Origin: CAZPAV01 sp964584755
GTDB lineage: Bacteria; Actinomycetota; Acidimicrobiia; Spongiisociales; UBA5794
Reading direction: 5' to 3'
DNA length: 64,000 nt
Assembly (NCBI GenBank): GCA_964584755.1
Contig: CAZPAV010000008.1
Location: 1-64,000 of the forward strand
The position numbers and the translations under genes are program-made. Under the pieces are notes generated by a model. That model saw only the letters and a program-made list of their open reading frames with translations. It made no database searches and was not told the origin of the DNA. Of this stretch, positions 8,558-16,907 are shown in pieces (positions within the stretch are counted from its first letter, which is position 1; every line of letters starts with the position of its first letter).

Positions 8558-8760
8558 CGAGGAGGGCGGAACCCCCGGTTCCGTGCCTCGGGAAGCGTGT
8601 CGGGACCGAACGCCTGGAGCAGGCTCCGGCGAAGCAGGTCCTCGGTCGCGGCCCGATCGGAGAGCACGGCGAACTCCTCCGGATCGTCGCAGTCGTAGAC
8701 GGTCATCGTGTCGCGCACCCCCACGAACCGGTGCTCGTCGAACCTCGCCAGTCGGGCCAC
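8554..8760 (-). CDS. Conserved-looking small protein, 68 aa
   Basis: The GTG at 8760 has AGGAGG six bases upstream and opens a 68-residue acidic/basic mixed protein with the block RFVGVRDTMTVYDCDDPEEF and a C-terminus RNRGFRPPR. There is no membrane span. The frame is open further upstream, but that part is Arg-rich and lies over the palindrome at 8781-8804, so the short form is preferred. No function can be assigned. It lies after the palindrome and hexamer repeats described separately, so it may be regulated by them. Confidence 0.65.
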   Translation of the reverse strand: MARLARFDEHRFVGVRDTMTVYDCDDPEEFAVLSDRAATEDLLRRSLLQAFGPDTLPEARNRGFRPPR

Positions 8761-8780
8761 GTCGTACCTCCTCGAGTCCC

Positions 8781-8828
8781 GGGGACCGGAGCGCTCCGGT
8801 CCCCGTCTCCGTCTCCGTCTCGGTCTCC
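8781..8828. repeat. 24-bp perfect palindrome followed by four GTCTCC-type hexamers
   Basis: 8781-8804 is a perfect palindrome with half-site GGGGACCGGAGC. It runs straight into four tandem six-base units at 8805-8828 (GTCTCC, GTCTCC, GTCTCG, GTCTCC). The block sits in a 100-base gap upstream of the 68-residue gene on the minus strand. It could end transcription from the genes upstream on the minus strand, or bind a dimeric regulator. Confidence 0.6.
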
Positions 8829-8860
8829 CGGCGCGGCCCCACGCTCGCCGCGACGACCGG

Positions 8861-9055
8861 TCACCGGTCGCCACCGGACCCGGACCGCCGCCTCGGCGTC
8901 GGTCCCCGGTCCGCGAGGCCCGCCATCGGCTCCCCCAGGGCGAGGACGGCGACCGGCCGGAAGCGCAGATCGGGACCTCGCATCGACCCGGCGTCGCCGA
9001 GGCTCAGGGACAGCGCCAGCGTGAGCGCCGAGAGGATGCGCCCCGGGCCGCTCAC
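8861..9055 (-). CDS. Possible small protein, 65 aa, with hydrophobic N-terminus
   Basis: A GTG at 9055 overlaps the stop of the upstream gene as GTGA, the coupling style used throughout this window. The product begins VSGPGRILSALTLALSLSLG, a possible signal or anchor, then MRGPDLRFRPVAVLALGEPM and an Arg/Gly/Ser-rich tail. No family is recognised. The tail looks like non-coding GC-rich sequence, so the gene may be spurious. Confidence 0.35.
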   Translation of the reverse strand: MSGPGRILSALTLALSLSLGDAGSMRGPDLRFRPVAVLALGEPMAGLADRGPTPRRRSGSGGDR

Positions 9056-9471
9056 CCCTCCTCCCCCCCGTCCTCGACCGGCCCGGCGATGGCGCCGATG
9101 GCGGCGAGGTACTCGGCCTGCAGGGCCGAGACCGCCTCCAGCTCCTCCAGCTCGTAGGGCCGGCCCTCGCGCCACAGGCGCTCCTGGGCGTACGCGGCGG
9201 CGGCACGTCCCCCCACCACCGCCGGCTCGTCACCCCGAAGACCCGGGTCCTGCAGGTACCGCAGCTCCCACTCGAGGATCCGACGCACGTCGGCGGGTCC
9301 GAGGCGGGACCGCATCTCCGCGGAGAGCCGCGCCCAGACGAAGGCGACGGCATCGTCCATGCCGTACACCACCGTCCCGCCCGGGACGCCTCGCCGCTCC
9401 TGCCACAGGAACGCGGCGGCGAAGAACCCGAGGAGCGCGGCGAACGCAACGGCCAGCAGGACGGCACCCAC
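9052..9471 (-). CDS. Membrane-anchored hypothetical protein, 139 aa
   Basis: The GTG at 9471 lies seven bases after a TACCCT box, so it fits a leaderless start; the longer frame upstream would overlap the divergent dsbB promoter. The product has one N-terminal membrane helix (AVLLAVAFAALLGFFAAAFLW) followed by an acidic cytosolic helical domain with WELRYLQDP and LEELEAVSALQAEYLAAIGA. Family and function are not recognised. It is divergent from the DsbB-like gene with 67 bases between them. Confidence 0.65.
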   Translation of the reverse strand: MGAVLLAVAFAALLGFFAAAFLWQERRGVPGGTVVYGMDDAVAFVWARLSAEMRSRLGPADVRRILEWELRYLQDPGLRGDEPAVVGGRAAAAYAQERLWREGRPYELEELEAVSALQAEYLAAIGAIAGPVEDGGEEG

Positions 9472-9478
9472 GACATCC

Positions 9479-9484
9479 AGGGTA
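9479..9484 (-). promoter_or_regulatory. TACCCT, putative leaderless -10 box
   Basis: On the minus strand TACCCT ends seven bases before the GTG at 9471. Confidence 0.4.
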
Positions 9485-9522
9485 CCCGGCGGTCCCGGAT
9501 GTGCGTCCCGGTCGCGGCTTGC

Positions 9523-9528
9523 TAGCGT
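9523..9528 (+). promoter_or_regulatory. TAGCGT, putative -10 box for the DsbB-like gene
   Basis: TAGCGT ends ten bases before the ATG at 9539; there is no clear ribosome site, so the transcript is probably leaderless or nearly so. Confidence 0.4.
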
Positions 9529-9538
9529 CCTCCCCACC

Positions 9539-10111
9539 ATGACCCTTCCCACCATGGCCCTCTTCTTCTCGCTCCTCGCGCTCGCCGCCAACGTCGCCAC
9601 GGTCGCCATCGTCGTGTCCGCCCTCACGGCGCGTCGCGGTCCCGCGCCCCTCCTCGACGCCCTCCGGGGCTCGGAGCTCTGGCTCGCCTTCGCCGTGGCC
9701 GCGGTCGCGACCCTCGGCAGCCTCTACCTCTCCGAGATCGCCCATCTCGAGCCCTGCAAGCTCTGCTGGTTCCAGCGCATCGCCATGTACCCGCTCACCG
9801 TGATCCTCGGTGTCGCCGCGTGGCGGCGCGACGCCGGCGTCCGCCTTCCCGGGGCGATCCTCGCCGGCGTGGGAGCCACCGTGTCCGTGTACCACCGGCT
9901 CATCCAGGCCTTCCCCGGCCTCGAGGGGACCTCGTGCAACCCCGCGGTACCCTGCACCGCGGCGTACGTCCAGCGCTTCGGTGTGGTGACGATCCCGTAC
10001 ATGGCCCTGAGCGCCTTCACGCTCATCCTGGCCCTCCTCTGGACCCACCGGCGCAACACCATCGCCGACGCGCCATCATTCGACGAACCGACCCTCCAGG
10101 AGCGAGCATGA
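9539..10111 (+). CDS. DsbB-like disulfide bond formation membrane protein
   Basis: The 190-residue protein has four or five membrane helices. LEPCKLCWFQRIAMYPL carries the quinone-linked CxxC at the outer face, and TSCNPAVPC carries the second cysteine pair, the two redox centres of the DsbB/BdbC family. It would reoxidise an exported thiol oxidase and pass electrons to menaquinone, whose synthesis genes lie at 51866-56818. Its stop overlaps the ATG of the next gene, a thioredoxin-fold protein and the likely partner. The upstream in-frame codons were rejected because they overlap the divergent gene. Confidence 0.88.
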   Translation: MTLPTMALFFSLLALAANVATVAIVVSALTARRGPAPLLDALRGSELWLAFAVAAVATLGSLYLSEIAHLEPCKLCWFQRIAMYPLTVILGVAAWRRDAGVRLPGAILAGVGATVSVYHRLIQAFPGLEGTSCNPAVPCTAAYVQRFGVVTIPYMALSAFTLILALLWTHRRNTIADAPSFDEPTLQERA

Positions 10112-10752
10112 CCTCCACGAAACCCCGCCGCGGCGCCAGGCCGGGCGGGTCCTCCCGATCCGTCCCCGTCGTCGCCATCGTCTTCGGGGTGATCGCCGTC
10201 CTCCTCGTCGCCGCCGTCGTCTTCTCGGGCGGCTCCTCCGGCGGCGCGGAGTACGGCACCCCCACCGTGACCGGCCAGCTCCCCCTCATGCCGCCGAACG
10301 TCCCCATCGACACCTCCGCCGCCGGGATGCCGGCTCCGGAGGTCGTCGGCACCGACTTCGCCGGGCACGAGGTGAGGATCACCGACGACGGCCACGCCAA
10401 GGCGATCGTCTTCCTCGCCCACTGGTGCCCCCACTGCCAGCGGGAGGTCCCCACCGTGCAGGCGTGGCTGAACGAGACCGGCGGCGTGCCCGGTGTCGAC
10501 ATCTACTCGGTGGCGACGTCCATCGACTCGAGCCGCCCCAACTACCCACCCTCCGAGTGGCTGCGCCGCGAGGGGTGGACCGCTCCGGTGATCCGCGACG
10601 ACGCCAAGAACTCCGTGCTCATCGCCTACGGCGCCGGGGGCTTCCCTTACTGGGTCTTCGTGAACGCCGACGGCACGGTCGCGGTCCGGACCTCGGGGGA
10701 GACGACACCGGATCAGCTCACCGCCATCATGAGCTCCCTGCAGCAGAGCTGA
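10108..10752 (+). CDS. Membrane-anchored thioredoxin-fold protein (TlpA/DsbA-like)
   Basis: The 214-residue protein has a basic N-terminus, one membrane anchor (VPVVAIVFGVIAVLLVAAVVF, about 20-40), a Gly/Ser linker and a thioredoxin fold outside the membrane. The active site is WCPHC in VFLAHWCPHCQ, and the cis-proline is in GGFPYWVF. The CPHC motif is typical of DsbA-type oxidants, and the fold resembles TlpA/ResA. The ATGA overlap with the DsbB-like gene makes a thiol oxidation pair for secreted proteins very likely. Confidence 0.85.
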   Translation: MTSTKPRRGARPGGSSRSVPVVAIVFGVIAVLLVAAVVFSGGSSGGAEYGTPTVTGQLPLMPPNVPIDTSAAGMPAPEVVGTDFAGHEVRITDDGHAKAIVFLAHWCPHCQREVPTVQAWLNETGGVPGVDIYSVATSIDSSRPNYPPSEWLRREGWTAPVIRDDAKNSVLIAYGAGGFPYWVFVNADGTVAVRTSGETTPDQLTAIMSSLQQS

Positions 10753-10756
10753 CCCG

Positions 10757-10778
10757 CGCGTCACGGTCGCCTGACGCG
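10757..10778 (+). terminator. Inverted repeat after the thioredoxin-like gene
   Basis: Arms CGCGTCA (10757-10763) and TGACGCG (10772-10778) pair around an 8-base loop, starting five bases after the stop. There is no T-run. It may be a weak terminator or a regulator site upstream of the TSUP gene. Confidence 0.35.
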
Positions 10779-10802
10779 GATTCTCGCCCCCTGACGAGCG
10801 GC

Positions 10803-10808
10803 TAGCGT
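10803..10808 (+). promoter_or_regulatory. TAGCGT, putative leaderless -10 box for the TSUP permease
   Basis: TAGCGT ends eight bases before the ATG at 10817. Confidence 0.4.
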
Positions 10809-10816
10809 GGCCCGCC

Positions 10817-11557
10817 ATGCCGTCGCTCGCCTCCGGGTTGCTCCTCCTCGTCGCCGGCCTCGCCGCCGGTTTCGTCAACGCGGTCGCCGGAGGCGGCTCC
10901 GCGATCACGCTCCCCATCCTCACCGACATGCTCGGCGCGAGCACGGCGAACGGAACGAACCGGATCGCGATCCTCTTCGCCAACGCGACCGCGACGGCCC
11001 GTTACGGCCGGGGTGGGGCCATCGAGTGGCGCCGGATCCTCCCCGTGGTGCTCCCCACCGTCGTCGGCGCCCTCGCGGGCGCCTGGGTGGCGACGCTCCT
11101 CTCCCCGGGCGCGATGAAGCGGGTCTTCGCCGTCGTCCTCGTGTTCATCGCGATCTCGGTGCTCGTCCGCCCGGCGGCGTGGCTGGCAGGACGCGAGGAG
11201 CGCCTCCGCGGACCGTGGCGGACCGCGGCGTTCTTCGGGATCGGCTTCTACGGCGGTTTCGTCCAGGCCGGGGTCGGTTTCCTGCTCCTCGCCGGTCTCG
11301 TCCTCGGCGGCGGCCTCGACCTCGTGCGCGGCAACGCGGCCAAGGTCGTCCTCATCCTCTGCTACACGCCGCTGGCCCTGCTCCTGTTCGCCCGCGCCTC
11401 CCAGGTGGATCTCGCCGCGGGTCTCGTCCTCGCCGCGGGGAACTCCACCGGCGCCCTCGTCGCCAGCCACCTCGCCCTCACCAAGGGTGCCGCCTGGATC
11501 CGCTGGTTCCTCGTGGTCGTGGCCGTGGCCGCGGCGCTGCGGATGCTCCTCACCTGA
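10817..11557 (+). CDS. TSUP/TauE-SafE family membrane permease
   Basis: The 246-residue protein has about seven or eight membrane helices and the family features GFVNAVAGGGSAITLP near the N-terminus and GIGFYGGFVQAGVGFLLLAGLVL in the second half, which is a repeat of the first. Members move sulfite, sulfoacetate, sulfur compounds or other organic anions; the substrate cannot be read from sequence. The gene has its own promoter box and faces the acyl-CoA dehydrogenase gene tail to tail. Confidence 0.85.
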   Translation: MPSLASGLLLLVAGLAAGFVNAVAGGGSAITLPILTDMLGASTANGTNRIAILFANATATARYGRGGAIEWRRILPVVLPTVVGALAGAWVATLLSPGAMKRVFAVVLVFIAISVLVRPAAWLAGREERLRGPWRTAAFFGIGFYGGFVQAGVGFLLLAGLVLGGGLDLVRGNAAKVVLILCYTPLALLLFARASQVDLAAGLVLAAGNSTGALVASHLALTKGAAWIRWFLVVVAVAAALRMLLT

Positions 11558-11566
11558 GGCGCCGAG

Positions 11567-12688
11567 TCAGAGTTCGAGACGGTCGGCGAGGATCCCCCGC
11601 CAGCGCACCGGGTCGCCGAAGAGCAGCTCGTCGGTCTTCGCCCGCTTGAAGTACAGGTGCGCGTCGTGCTCCCAGGTGAAGCCGATGCCCCCATGGACCT
11701 GGATCGTCTCCGCGGCGACGGAGAAGTAGGCGTCCGAGCACGTGGACTTCGCCAGCGGCGCGACGATGCGCAGCTCGTCCTCGTCGGCGGAGGCGGCCCA
11801 GCCGGCGTAGTAGGCGGCCGACCGCGCCGATTCGACCGCGACGAGCATGTCGGCGCACTTGTGCTTGATCGCCTGGAAGGAGCCGATGGGACGGCCGAAC
11901 TGGTACCGCTGTTGCGCGTACTCCACCGACATCTCCATGCAGCGCTGCGCGCCGCCGACCTGCTCGAAGGCGAGCGCCACGGCGGCCCGGTCGAAGAGCC
12001 GGGCGAGCAGCGGGCCCGCCGAGCCGGGCGCCCCGAGACGGGCGTCCTCCCCCACGCGCACCCCCTCGAGGCGCACCGTGGCCTGCTTCCGCGTCATGTC
12101 CATCGTCTCGATGCGCTCCGCGGTCACCCCGGGGCTCGTCCGCTCGACGAGGTAGAGCTCCGGACCCTCCTCGCCGCGGGCGACCACGACGAGGGTGTCG
12201 GCGACGTGTCCGTCGAGGACGTGGCGCTTCTCGCCGTCGATGACGATCGCGTCTCCGTCCCGCCGCGCCGTCGTCTCCACCCGGTCCGGCTCCCAACTCC
12301 CCGACGCCTCCACGAGCGCGAGCGTCGCCAGGCGCTCGCCCGAGGCGATCCCGGGGAGCACGGCCTGCTTCTGCTCCTCGGATCCGGCGAGGAGGACGGC
12401 CTCCCCCCCGAGGACGACGGAGGAGAGGAAGGGTCCGGGCGTCAGGCTCCGGCCCATCTCCTCCATGAGGATCCCGAGCTCGAAGAAGGAGAACCCCGCG
12501 CCACCGTACGCCTCGGGTATGGCCATGGCCTGCCATCCCATGCCCGCCATCTCCGACCAGACGCCGCGGTCGAACCCTTCCTCGGTCTCCATGAGCTCCC
12601 GGACCCGCCGCAACGGCATCTTCTCGTCCAGATAGCCCCGCACCGCGTCGCGGAGCATCTCCTGTTCCGGTGTGAAGGCGAAATCCAT
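11567..12688 (-). CDS. Acyl-CoA dehydrogenase family protein
   Basis: The 373-residue FAD enzyme starts MDFAFTPEQEMLRDAVRGYL and has the N-terminal helical domain (PEAYGGAGFSFFELGILMEEMGR), a middle beta domain and the C-terminal helical domain with QRYQFGRPIGSFQAIKH and QVHGGIGFTWEHDAHLYFKRA. Such enzymes introduce a double bond next to an acyl-CoA thioester. Many actinobacterial homologues of this length act as one half of a two-subunit enzyme on steroid or branched acyl-CoAs; no partner is present here. The ATG at 12688 has an AGAGGGG site upstream. Confidence 0.85.
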   Translation of the reverse strand: MDFAFTPEQEMLRDAVRGYLDEKMPLRRVRELMETEEGFDRGVWSEMAGMGWQAMAIPEAYGGAGFSFFELGILMEEMGRSLTPGPFLSSVVLGGEAVLLAGSEEQKQAVLPGIASGERLATLALVEASGSWEPDRVETTARRDGDAIVIDGEKRHVLDGHVADTLVVVARGEEGPELYLVERTSPGVTAERIETMDMTRKQATVRLEGVRVGEDARLGAPGSAGPLLARLFDRAAVALAFEQVGGAQRCMEMSVEYAQQRYQFGRPIGSFQAIKHKCADMLVAVESARSAAYYAGWAASADEDELRIVAPLAKSTCSDAYFSVAAETIQVHGGIGFTWEHDAHLYFKRAKTDELLFGDPVRWRGILADRLEL

Positions 12689-12750
12689 CCATCCCCTCTT
12701 CCGCTGCCACGGCCCATTCTGGCATCGCCGACACCCCCCTCCGCCTCGGG

Positions 12751-12756
12751 TAGGCT
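12751..12756 (+). promoter_or_regulatory. TAGGCT, putative leaderless -10 box
   Basis: TAGGCT ends seven bases before the ATG at 12764. Confidence 0.4.
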
Positions 12757-12763
12757 CCCGGCG

Positions 12764-13384
12764 ATGATCCCCGTCTCCGCCGCCCCCCCGCCCCACTACC
12801 GCGACACGGCGGTCACGGTGCGCAAGCTCCCGGTGGGCCCCCTCGAGAACAACGCCTACCTCGTCGTCTGCAACGCCACCGGCCACGCCGTCCTCGTCGA
12901 CGCCGCCGCCGAGCCGGAGCGGCTCCTCGCCGCCGCCGACGACGTCACGCTCGAGGCGATCGTCACCACCCACGGACACTGGGACCACGTCCAGGCCGTT
13001 CCCGCGATCGTTGCGGCGACCGGCGTCCCCTTCCGTCTCCACCCCGCCGACGCGGAGCTCGCCGGCCGCGAGCCCGACCTGCCGCTCGAGGAGGGTGTCC
13101 TGCAGGTCGGCGCCCTGCGCGTGGCCGTCCTCTCCACCCCCGGTCACACCCCCGGCTCCGTCTGCCTGGCCCTGCCCGGCCTCGTGCTCACCGGCGACAC
13201 GCTCTTCCCGGGCGGGCCTGGGGCGACCCGCGACCCCGACGCCTTCGACCGCATCGTGCACAGTCTCGAGAAACGGCTCTTCACCCTGCCCGACGACACC
13301 CTGGTCCTCCCCGGACACGGACTCGACACGACGATCGGCGCCGAGCGTCCGCACCTCGACGACTGGAAGGCCCGAGGATGGTGA
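12764..13384 (+). CDS. Metallo-beta-lactamase-fold hydrolase (glyoxalase II-like)
   Basis: The 206-residue protein has the zinc-binding THGHWDH motif, then LSTPGHTPGSVCL (third His), LTGDTLFPGG (bridging Asp) and LPGHG (last His), in the order of glyoxalase II-type hydrolases. It probably hydrolyses a thioester of a low-molecular-weight thiol or a related substrate. Its last codons overlap the start of the next gene by seven bases, so the two are co-translated. Confidence 0.85.
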   Translation: MIPVSAAPPPHYRDTAVTVRKLPVGPLENNAYLVVCNATGHAVLVDAAAEPERLLAAADDVTLEAIVTTHGHWDHVQAVPAIVAATGVPFRLHPADAELAGREPDLPLEEGVLQVGALRVAVLSTPGHTPGSVCLALPGLVLTGDTLFPGGPGATRDPDAFDRIVHSLEKRLFTLPDDTLVLPGHGLDTTIGAERPHLDDWKARGW

Positions 13385-14355
13385 GCACGGACACGGCGCG
13401 CCTGGAGTTCGGCCTCATGGTGGAACCCCAGGCCGGCGGGTCGTACGCACGCCTCCTCGACCTGGCGCGCTGGGCGGAAAGGCGGGGCCTCACCGTCTTC
13501 GCCCGCTCCGACCACTACCGCGACGGCGACCGTTCGGCACCGGTCACCGATGCGCTGACAAGCCTCGCCGGGCTGGCCCGCGAGACCCGACGGATTCGTC
13601 TCGCCGTCCTCGTGACCCCGGCGACCTTCCGGCATCCCGCCGTGCTGGCGAAGACGGCGGCGACCCTCGCCGAGATGTCCGCAGGACGCTTCTCGCTGGG
13701 CGTGGGCACCGGTTGGATGGCCCAGGAGCACGAGGCGTTCGGGATCGAGCTGCCGGGCCTGCGCGAGCGATTCAGCCGCCTCTACGAGACCCTCGCCTAC
13801 CTCCGCGCCGCCTTCGCGGGCGACTCGGGGTATCGAGGCCGTCACTACACGCTCCAGCCCGGGGACGTGCTACCCCGTCCCGCCGGTCGACTGCCGATCA
13901 TCGTGGGCGGCAGCGGGATGCGGAAGACCCCCACGTTCGCCGGTCGGTTCGCCGACGAGTACGACATGTTCGTCTGCGACCGCGACACGCTGCGCCGGCG
14001 CCTCGCCGTCATGCGCGCCGCCGCGGTGGAGGCCGGACGCGACCCCGAGGCCATCCTCGTGAGCTTCGTGACCTCCGCGGTCGTCGCCCCGACCGAGCGG
14101 GAGTACGCGGCGCTCGTCGCCGAGCGCGCCGCGGCACGGCGCCTCGATCCCGAGGAGTACGCGGCGATGCTCGCCGCGCGCGACGTCCCGCGCGGGACGC
14201 CCGAGCGGGCCGCGGCGATCGTGGCCGGGTGGGGTGCCGCGGGGGTGGGCCGCGTCTATCTGCAGGTGTACCGCCCCCTCGAGGAGATCGACACCGGGGA
14301 GCTGTCGTTCCTCTTCGACGCCCTCGGCGCCGGAGCGGTCCCGACCACCGGCTAG
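13378..14355 (+). CDS. LLM-class F420-dependent oxidoreductase
   Basis: The 325-residue protein has the luciferase-like TIM-barrel: LEFGLMVEPQAGGSYARLLDLARWAERRGL at the start, LVTPATFRHPAVLAKTAATLAEMSAGRFSLGVGTGWM in the middle, and PIIVGGSGMRKTPTFAGRFADEYD. These are typical of actinobacterial enzymes that use coenzyme F420 rather than FMN, but cofactor use is inferred from family. The ATG lies within the 3' end of the MBL-fold gene. Confidence 0.85.
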   Translation: MVSTDTARLEFGLMVEPQAGGSYARLLDLARWAERRGLTVFARSDHYRDGDRSAPVTDALTSLAGLARETRRIRLAVLVTPATFRHPAVLAKTAATLAEMSAGRFSLGVGTGWMAQEHEAFGIELPGLRERFSRLYETLAYLRAAFAGDSGYRGRHYTLQPGDVLPRPAGRLPIIVGGSGMRKTPTFAGRFADEYDMFVCDRDTLRRRLAVMRAAAVEAGRDPEAILVSFVTSAVVAPTEREYAALVAERAAARRLDPEEYAAMLAARDVPRGTPERAAAIVAGWGAAGVGRVYLQVYRPLEEIDTGELSFLFDALGAGAVPTTG

Positions 14356-14370
14356 CGGCACGCCGCTGGC

Positions 14371-14376
14371 TAACCT
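14371..14376 (+). promoter_or_regulatory. TAACCT, putative leaderless -10 box for sufC-sufS-sufU
   Basis: TAACCT ends seven bases before the ATG at 14384. It is directly preceded by a short imperfect repeat (TAGCGGC/GCCGCT) that may end the upstream transcript. Confidence 0.4.
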
Positions 14377-14383
14377 CGTGGCC

Positions 14384-15142
14384 ATGACCCGTCCGCCGCT
14401 GCTCGTCATCGAGGACCTCCACGCGTCGGTCGACGGTACGGAGATCCTCAAGGGCGTGGACCTCGTCGTGAACACCGGCGAGGTCCACGCCGTCATGGGG
14501 CCCAACGGATCGGGCAAGTCGACGCTCGCCAACGTCCTCTTCGGTCACCCGGCGTACGAGGTCACCTCGGGGAGGGTCCTCTACCGGGGCGAGGACGTCA
14601 CGAACTGGTCCGCGGACGCCCGGGGGCGGGCCGGGATGTTCCTCGGCTTCCAGTACCCGGAGGAGATCCCCGGGGTCTCCATGGTGAACTTCCTCCGCAC
14701 CGCCCTCACCAACCGCACCGGGACCGAGTACACCGTGCTCGAGCTCCGCCTCAAGATCATGGACGCCATGCGCGAGCTGGAGATGGATCCCTCCTTCGCC
14801 GACCGCTACCTCAACGAGGGCTTCTCGGGAGGGGAGCGCAAGCGCAACGAGATCCTCCAGATGGCCGTCCTCGAACCGGACCTGGCCATCCTCGACGAGA
14901 CCGACTCGGGTCTCGACATCGACGCGCTCCGGACCGTCGCCGCCGGGGTCGAGCGGCTGGCGACCCCCGAGCGCGGGTTCCTCCTCATCACGCACTATCA
15001 GCGGATGCTCGACTACATCACGCCGCACGTCGTCCACGTCTTCGTCGACGGGCACATCGTCGAGACCGGTGGACCCGAGCTCGCCGAGGCCGTCGAGCAG
15101 AGCGGATACGAGGCCTACCGGACCGGGGTCGCGACGCGATGA
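14384..15142 (+). CDS. sufC: SufC, Fe-S cluster assembly ATPase (first copy)
   Basis: The 252-residue ABC-type ATPase has Walker A GPNGSGKST, Q-loop FQYPEEIPGVS, the signature FSGGERKRNEI and Walker B LAILDETDSGLDIDAL, with the ITHYQRMLDYI switch histidine. The FSGGE and DSGLD variants mark SufC. It energises the SufB-SufD scaffold. Here it lies with sufS and sufU (ATGA overlap with sufS) but not with sufB or sufD, and a diverged second sufC exists at 20662-21378. Confidence 0.93.
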   Translation: MTRPPLLVIEDLHASVDGTEILKGVDLVVNTGEVHAVMGPNGSGKSTLANVLFGHPAYEVTSGRVLYRGEDVTNWSADARGRAGMFLGFQYPEEIPGVSMVNFLRTALTNRTGTEYTVLELRLKIMDAMRELEMDPSFADRYLNEGFSGGERKRNEILQMAVLEPDLAILDETDSGLDIDALRTVAAGVERLATPERGFLLITHYQRMLDYITPHVVHVFVDGHIVETGGPELAEAVEQSGYEAYRTGVATR

Positions 15143-16368
15143 CCGACCTGTCGGACCTGCGCTCCGACTTCCCGCTCCTCGGCCGGGAGATGAACGGTCA
15201 TCCTCTCGTCTACCTGGACTCCGCGGCGACGACCCAGAAGCCCCTCGCCGTCATCGAGGCCCTCGACGACTACTACCGCCGCCGCAACGCCAACGTGCAT
15301 CGGGGCGCGTACCGCCTCGCCGCGGAGGCGACCGACGCCTACGAAGCCGCTCGATGTCGCGTCGCCTCCTTCGTCAACGCCGCCGCCCCGGAGGAGCTCG
15401 TCTTCACCCGGGGCACCACCACCGCCCTCAACTTCATCGCCTACGGATGGGGCCTGAACCACCTCGGCGAAGGGGACCGCATCCTCCTCACCGTGATGGA
15501 GCACCACGCGAACATCGTCCCCTGGCAGCTCGTCGCCCGGTACACCGGCGCCGAGCTCGTCTACCTCGACCTCGACGACGAGTACGAGGTCGACCTCTCC
15601 GAGCTCGGCACCCTGCTCGACGAGCGGGTCAAGATCGTCGGCGTCTCGGGCATGTCGAACGTCACCGGCGCGTTCGGGCCCGTGGCCGATCTCGTCGCCG
15701 CGGGTCACGCGGTGGGGGCGCTCGTCGTCGTCGACGGCGCCCAGCTCGTGCCCCACGTGCCCACCGACGTCCAGGCCATGGGGGCCGACTTCCTCGCCTT
15801 CTCGGCGCACAAGATGCTGGGGCCGACCGGGATCGGCGCGCTGTGGGGCCGGCGGGAGCGCCTCGAGGAGATGGAGCCCACCGAGGGCGGCGGGGAGATG
15901 ATCGCCGACGTCCGGCTCCACGAGTCGCGTTGGGCGCCGGTGCCCCACAAGTTCGAGGCGGGCACCCCGCCCATCGCCGAGGCGATCGGCTTCGGCGCGG
16001 CCGTCGAGTACCTCGAGAAGGTGGGCATGACGGCCATCCGTGAGCACGAGCGGCGCCTCACCGCGTACGCCCTCGAGCGTCTCGCCACCATCCCTGACCT
16101 CACCGTGTACGGCCCCACCGACGTGAACCGTCGCGGGGGGGCGGTGAGCTTCCAGCTCGCCGACATCCACGCCCACGACATCGCCACGATCCTCGACGAG
16201 TACGGGGTGGCGGTGCGGGCCGGTCACCACTGTGCCAAGCCGCTCATGCGCCGCCTCGAGGTCCCGGCCACGGCCCGGGCCTCCTTCTACCTGTACAACA
16301 CCTCCGCCGACGTGGACCGGCTCGTCGACGCTCTCATGGAGGCGCGCCGGGTCTTCGGGTTGACGTGA
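15139..16368 (+). CDS. sufS: SufS, group II cysteine desulfurase
   Basis: The 409-residue PLP enzyme takes sulfur from cysteine for cluster assembly. It has YLDSAATTQKP at the start, the cofactor-contact NVHRGAYRLAAEAT, the PLP lysine in FSAHKMLGPTG and the sulfur-carrying cysteine in AGHHCAKPLM near residue 365, followed by RASFYLYNT. The ATG overlaps the sufC stop. The next gene is the sulfur acceptor SufU. Confidence 0.95.
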   Translation: MTDLSDLRSDFPLLGREMNGHPLVYLDSAATTQKPLAVIEALDDYYRRRNANVHRGAYRLAAEATDAYEAARCRVASFVNAAAPEELVFTRGTTTALNFIAYGWGLNHLGEGDRILLTVMEHHANIVPWQLVARYTGAELVYLDLDDEYEVDLSELGTLLDERVKIVGVSGMSNVTGAFGPVADLVAAGHAVGALVVVDGAQLVPHVPTDVQAMGADFLAFSAHKMLGPTGIGALWGRRERLEEMEPTEGGGEMIADVRLHESRWAPVPHKFEAGTPPIAEAIGFGAAVEYLEKVGMTAIREHERRLTAYALERLATIPDLTVYGPTDVNRRGGAVSFQLADIHAHDIATILDEYGVAVRAGHHCAKPLMRRLEVPATARASFYLYNTSADVDRLVDALMEARRVFGLT

Positions 16369-16417
16369 TGCGACGCGACGTCGGTGGTTCCCCACAGCCA
16401 CGACCCGGGAGGCGACC

Positions 16418-16876
16418 GTGACGTCCCTCGACGAGCTGTACCGCGAGGTCATCCTCGACCACTATCGCAACCCCCGTCACCGCGGCGCGCTCGGCGGTCC
16501 CCACGTCCACGCCGAGGGTCAGAACCCTTCCTGCGGGGACGAGTTCTCCCTCGACCTCGCGGTCGAGGACGGGGTGGTCACCGCCGTGGCCATCCAGGGT
16601 CAAGGATGCTCCATCTCGCAGGCCTCGGGCTCGATGATGGCCGAGGCGGTCCTCGGCAAGAGCATCGAGGAGGTCGAGGAGCTGACCCGTCGCTTCCGCC
16701 TCATGATGAGCATCGACGAGGGTGAGAACCCCGTCGACCCGGAGCGCCCCGGCGCCGTGCTCGGCGACCTCGAGGCGCTCCAGGGCGTCCGCCGCTTCCC
16801 GGTGCGCATCAAGTGCGCCGACCTCCCGTGGGTGACCCTCGCCGAGGCGCTCGAGAAAGCCCGGACGAGCGCCTGA
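16418..16876 (+). CDS. sufU: SufU, zinc-dependent sulfur transfer protein
   Basis: The 152-residue protein has the three cysteines and aspartate of SufU: PSCGDEF, GQGCSISQAS and RIKCADLPW. The roughly 18-residue insert typical of SufU, absent in IscU, is present between the second and third motifs. It accepts persulfide from SufS and passes it on. The GTG start has GGGAGG five bases upstream; a 49-base gap separates it from sufS. Confidence 0.92.
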   Translation: MTSLDELYREVILDHYRNPRHRGALGGPHVHAEGQNPSCGDEFSLDLAVEDGVVTAVAIQGQGCSISQASGSMMAEAVLGKSIEEVEELTRRFRLMMSIDEGENPVDPERPGAVLGDLEALQGVRRFPVRIKCADLPWVTLAEALEKARTSA

Positions 16877-16895
16877 CCGACGTCCCGCGACGAGG

Positions 16896-16901
16896 TACGC
16901 T
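16896..16901 (+). promoter_or_regulatory. TACGCT, putative leaderless -10 box for pncA
   Basis: TACGCT ends six bases before the ATG at 16908. Confidence 0.4.
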
Positions 16902-16907
16902 GAGACC

